From Metarhizium brunneum (Eukaryota > Ascomycota > Sordariomycetes > Hypocreales > Clavicipitaceae), in contig NC_089423.1 of NCBI RefSeq assembly GCF_013426205.1, positions 3,348,001 to 3,412,000 on the forward strand: a stretch of DNA of 64,000 nucleotides. The letters run 5' to 3'. Shown piece after piece: positions 61,409-64,000 of this stretch. Position numbers and translations under genes: made by a program. Under the pieces are notes generated by a model, which saw nothing but the letters and a program-made list of their open reading frames with translations, did no database searches and was not told the DNA's origin. Position 1 is the stretch's first letter, and every line of letters starts with the position of its first letter.

Positions 61409-62527
61409 CTAATTGATTGACGGAAACGTGTTTAGACGTCCCCCGTCCAGGACTACGACGACGCCATTGCAGTATGAGCCCGCTTTTGATGCTAGATACA
61501 GGATAGTTCCAGCCATGTCTGCCTCCTCGCCAAGCCTTCCCATGGGAATCATTGTGGTCGGGACTACGCCATATCCTCCTGCTTCACCCCTGTATTGCTG
61601 GATGACGGAGTCTGTCATTTCACTCGGGAATACTAGACGAAGCTAGTCAGCCTCGATATCCGAGCAAACTCAGTCGGAGGTCCATTTTCATGGCCGAGAA
61701 CACTTACTTCCAGGGGCAATACAATTCGCCCTACACGTGAAATACAAGGAATACGTCAGAGGGAAAAAAAATGCAACAAAATAACCGGGCAGCCACCGAG
61801 CATCAGGGACTCACCGTATGTTCCATCGGGGCAAAGCCGTCGCAAGCTGTTTCGATGCTAGGATCGCCGCCGTCTTTGACTGTCCATAAGCCCAACCGGC
61901 AGTGGATGTCTTGTTGAAGCCGGCAATCGAGCTGGTAATGACTACCTGGGATTGTTGCGTGACATTCTTCTTCTCGTTCCCCCGACCAAGCAGCTTCAAG
62001 AACGCCATGGTGGTGTACCATACCGCAACTGTGTTGACGGCGAACGTATCGACGTACTCATTTACGTCCCGAGCAAAGTTGCCGTCTGCCCACTCCTCCA
62101 GAGTCGTTTCAGAAGACACGGCCGGGGCTGATGGGCCGGTAATTCCAGAGTTGCAAATCAAAATGTTCAGGTATCCCGAGTCCTTTTCGACCAACTTGGC
62201 CGCTTCCCGAAGACTCTCCTTGGATGTAACATCGCATTGTACGGGTATTGCATTTGGTCCAATGGAGGAAGCGGCCTTTTCGAGAACCTCTAGACGTCTA
62301 CCTGCAATGTATACCTTGGCAGCACCATTCTTGATCAATGCCTTGGCAAACATAAGCCCGATACCTGTGATGCCGCAGTTAGACTGCTGACGAGTTCATG
62401 TCTTGAAAGTCAAGTATTGATAGGCCCGGGCCTCACCTGTCCCAGCCCCGGTGATGAATGCAACAAGACCGTCCACGTTGAACAAGTCTAGGGCTGAAAG
62501 GGAAGCATTGTCTGGTTGGGAAGACAT
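61409..62527 (-). CDS. Short-chain dehydrogenase/reductase (classical SDR)
   Basis: An NAD(P)-dependent oxidoreductase with Rossmann fold. Four exons (62437-62527, 61815-62364, 61708-61730, 61409-61632) give 295 residues. The cofactor motif TGAGTGIG spans 26-33 and is cut by the first intron. CNSG stands where NNAG is usual, ITSSIAG holds the catalytic Ser, and Y190-x-x-x-K194 is in WAYGQSK. The 23 nt third exon encodes ANCIAPG, the conserved turn after the active site, and joins IFPSEMTD in exon 4. GGRLNTFPSIN ends the protein. All catalytic residues are present. The substrate is unknown. It starts 361 bp from BUD22 on the opposite strand, suggesting a shared promoter region. Confidence 0.9.
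61708..61730 (-). other. 23 nt microexon of the dehydrogenase
   Basis: Flanked by acceptor GTGTAG and donor GTAAGT; it restores the expected ANCIAPG motif and the frame between exons 2 and 4. Confidence 0.8.
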
Positions 62528-62888
62528 GTCGGCTCTCTGGTTGAAGCAAAGCGACTCCACGTCGTTTGGAAGTGAAGTTTTGATATATTCTACAGCGAAT
62601 GCCGCAGACTATGGACACTTATTGAATTGAATAAATATCGCCATCCCCCGCTCCTGACAATGGTAATTATTAATAGTACGGAGCTAAGGAATTCCGCTAA
62701 GCCATGTCGCCACGATGTCACAGGGCGCGACAATACTCGCACTGTATTTCAAGGTGCGATAGCGCCGATAACCCAACGCCCCGTCACAGTGCCTGTGTTT
62801 TATCCACACCATGATATTTTTTGTTCGCGTTTCCAAAGTGGTGCTAGTTTATGGTGAACATTGCATAACAGGCGGTTTAATCGACGAC
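62528..62888. promoter_or_regulatory. Divergent promoter region of the SDR and BUD22 genes
   Basis: 361 bp between the two start codons. It contains AT-rich segments near 62590-62680 and a partial TACGGAG motif near 62678. It must hold the 5' ends of both transcripts. Confidence 0.55.
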
Positions 62889-64000
62889 ATGCCGAAACGA
62901 AAGCGCAGCGGCCAATCGAGCGTACATGCCGAACTTGAAAAGTATCAGGATGAAGTGTTTAGAGCCTTGAAAGCCTCAAAGGGCTTTGAGAGGCAACGGC
63001 TTAGCAAGAGACTGCGAGACCCGGGCATCACACAGGACAAGGTCCATCGTCTAGAAAGAGAAATTGCAGTTCTCAAGGTGAGTGCTTGGAGAAGCCCCGA
63101 AAGTGCTATAGCATAGAACTAATATTCATGTGCATTCAGTCTCTCGATCTACATCAAACCGCTCGCGCGCACCTGCATTTATCGCTTCTCAAGGTCAAGT
63201 CTATCGCCTCCTCAGCAGACCTTCCTCAAGAGCTCCTGCGAGGAGTATCGAAGCCCGACTTGCCAGAAGATGAAAAAGCAGCGCTCCATAATGTCACGAG
63301 TGGGCTTTATAACCGTGAACCGGTGAAGCAGGTCGTGGGGAGAGCTGTCGAGGCTGTCTGCGGTGTGTTGAATGTTCCTGTCCCCGAGAACGACAGGCGG
63401 ACACGCAAAAACAAAAAGGAAGACGGGGAGGAGCAGCCTTCGGCTCGGGCAGAGAAGCTTCCCGACGAAACGAAATTTGCGACGCCTAGTGAAAACCCGG
63501 CGGACGAGTGGGATGAAGAGTCCGAATTCGAGGGGTTTAGTACAGACGTGGACGATCCTGGCTCAGTGCTTGAGGAACAGGAACTTGACAGTGATGCTGA
63601 GGTGAAAGAGGTGACTGAGTTTGACAAGCTTGATGGCTTGCTAGGAAGCTCATCTGATGAAGAGGATGACTGGAGTAGCGACAAGTATGCCCAATTTCGA
63701 GGCAGAGAAACTGTCAACTTGGATGATATTTCGGTGTCTGGCTCTGGGGAAGAGTCTGAAGCGGAGTCTGTATCGCAGGCCTCGTCTCAATCTCTGTCTC
63801 CTCCTCCCGAGAAGAAACAGAAGAAGGATAAAAAGGCGTCCGCTAAGACGGGTCCCGTCAGGGATTCCACATTTCTTCCATCGCTCATGGGTGGTTATAT
63901 TTCGGGATCCGAGTCCGCTTCCGACATTGAAGAAGCTAAACCAAAGAATCGTCGTGGACAACGTGCACGCCAGGCTATTTGGGAGCAGAAGTATGGCTCT
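62889..64000 (+). CDS. BUD22: BUD22-family ribosome biogenesis protein (5' part)
   Basis: A nucleolar factor of small-subunit rRNA processing, named in yeast for its bud-site phenotype. Exon 1 (62889-63077) and exon 2 (63140 to the window edge) join across a 62 nt GT-AG intron in phase 0; 350 residues are visible. The N-terminus is basic (MPKRKRSGQ) with a helical, Leu-rich first 130 residues typical of the family. Long acidic Glu/Asp/Ser tracts follow, alternating with Lys patches. Near the edge the frame reads FLPSLMGGYISGSES and RRGQRARQAIWEQKYG, which match the conserved C-terminal BUD22 block, so only the last part is missing. The identification rests mainly on this block and the overall composition. 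Confidence 0.85.

Noticed and set aside
1..64000. CRISPR arrays, prokaryotic operons, insertion sequences or prophage
   Set aside because: Spliced eukaryotic genes throughout; no regularly spaced repeats, transposase genes or phage proteins were seen.

Overview
This window is nuclear DNA from a filamentous ascomycete, most likely a sordariomycete and probably of the order Hypocreales. The evidence is short 50-130 nt introns with GT-AG ends and CTAAC/CTAAT-like branch points, Zn2Cys6 and copper-fist regulators, a fungal phytochrome histidine kinase, and long pyrimidine-rich intergenic stretches. The species cannot be fixed from the sequence alone. Fourteen protein genes are supported; most are multi-exon, and I reconstructed their exon boundaries by hand. 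No rRNA, tRNA, CRISPR array or intact transposon was recognised.

Layout, left to right: a gene-free, pyrimidine-rich stretch (1-2450); translation termination factor eRF3/SUP35 (-); an acidic orphan protein gene interrupted by one in-frame TAG (-); a composite 22-23 bp repeat array; a JmjC/cupin-8 protein (-); casein kinase II beta (+); the deadenylase catalytic subunit PAN2 (12 exons, -); a small SAM methyltransferase (-); an RGT1-like Zn2Cys6 factor (+); a copper-fist factor (-); a 13.6 kb interval without recognisable genes between two divergent genes; phytochrome (+); an ABCA-type full transporter (-); RAD4/XPC (-); a mitochondrial oxoglutarate/malate-type carrier (-); a short-chain dehydrogenase (-); and the 5' part of BUD22 (+), cut by the right edge.

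Most genes are housekeeping: translation termination and mRNA decay (SUP35, PAN2), DNA repair (RAD4), ribosome biogenesis (BUD22), signalling (CK2 beta, phytochrome), metal and glucose regulation, and transport. They do not form one pathway. I see no biosynthetic cluster, although the methyltransferase and the dehydrogenase belong to families often found in such clusters.

The most interesting observation is the orphan gene at 5709-8525. Its reading frame is open for 524 sense codons beyond a single TAG, and that TAG lies in the loop of a possible RNA hairpin. This could be a plain nonsense mutation. It also resembles the pattern of UAG-to-UGG correction by A-to-I mRNA editing known from sexual stages of some Sordariomycetes. 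Other points of note are the 13.6 kb gene-free interval with repeated TACGGAGTA-type motifs, a GC-AG intron in PAN2, a 23 nt microexon, a stop-free 60 nt intron beside a zinc cluster, and a nested palindrome near 23.76 kb.
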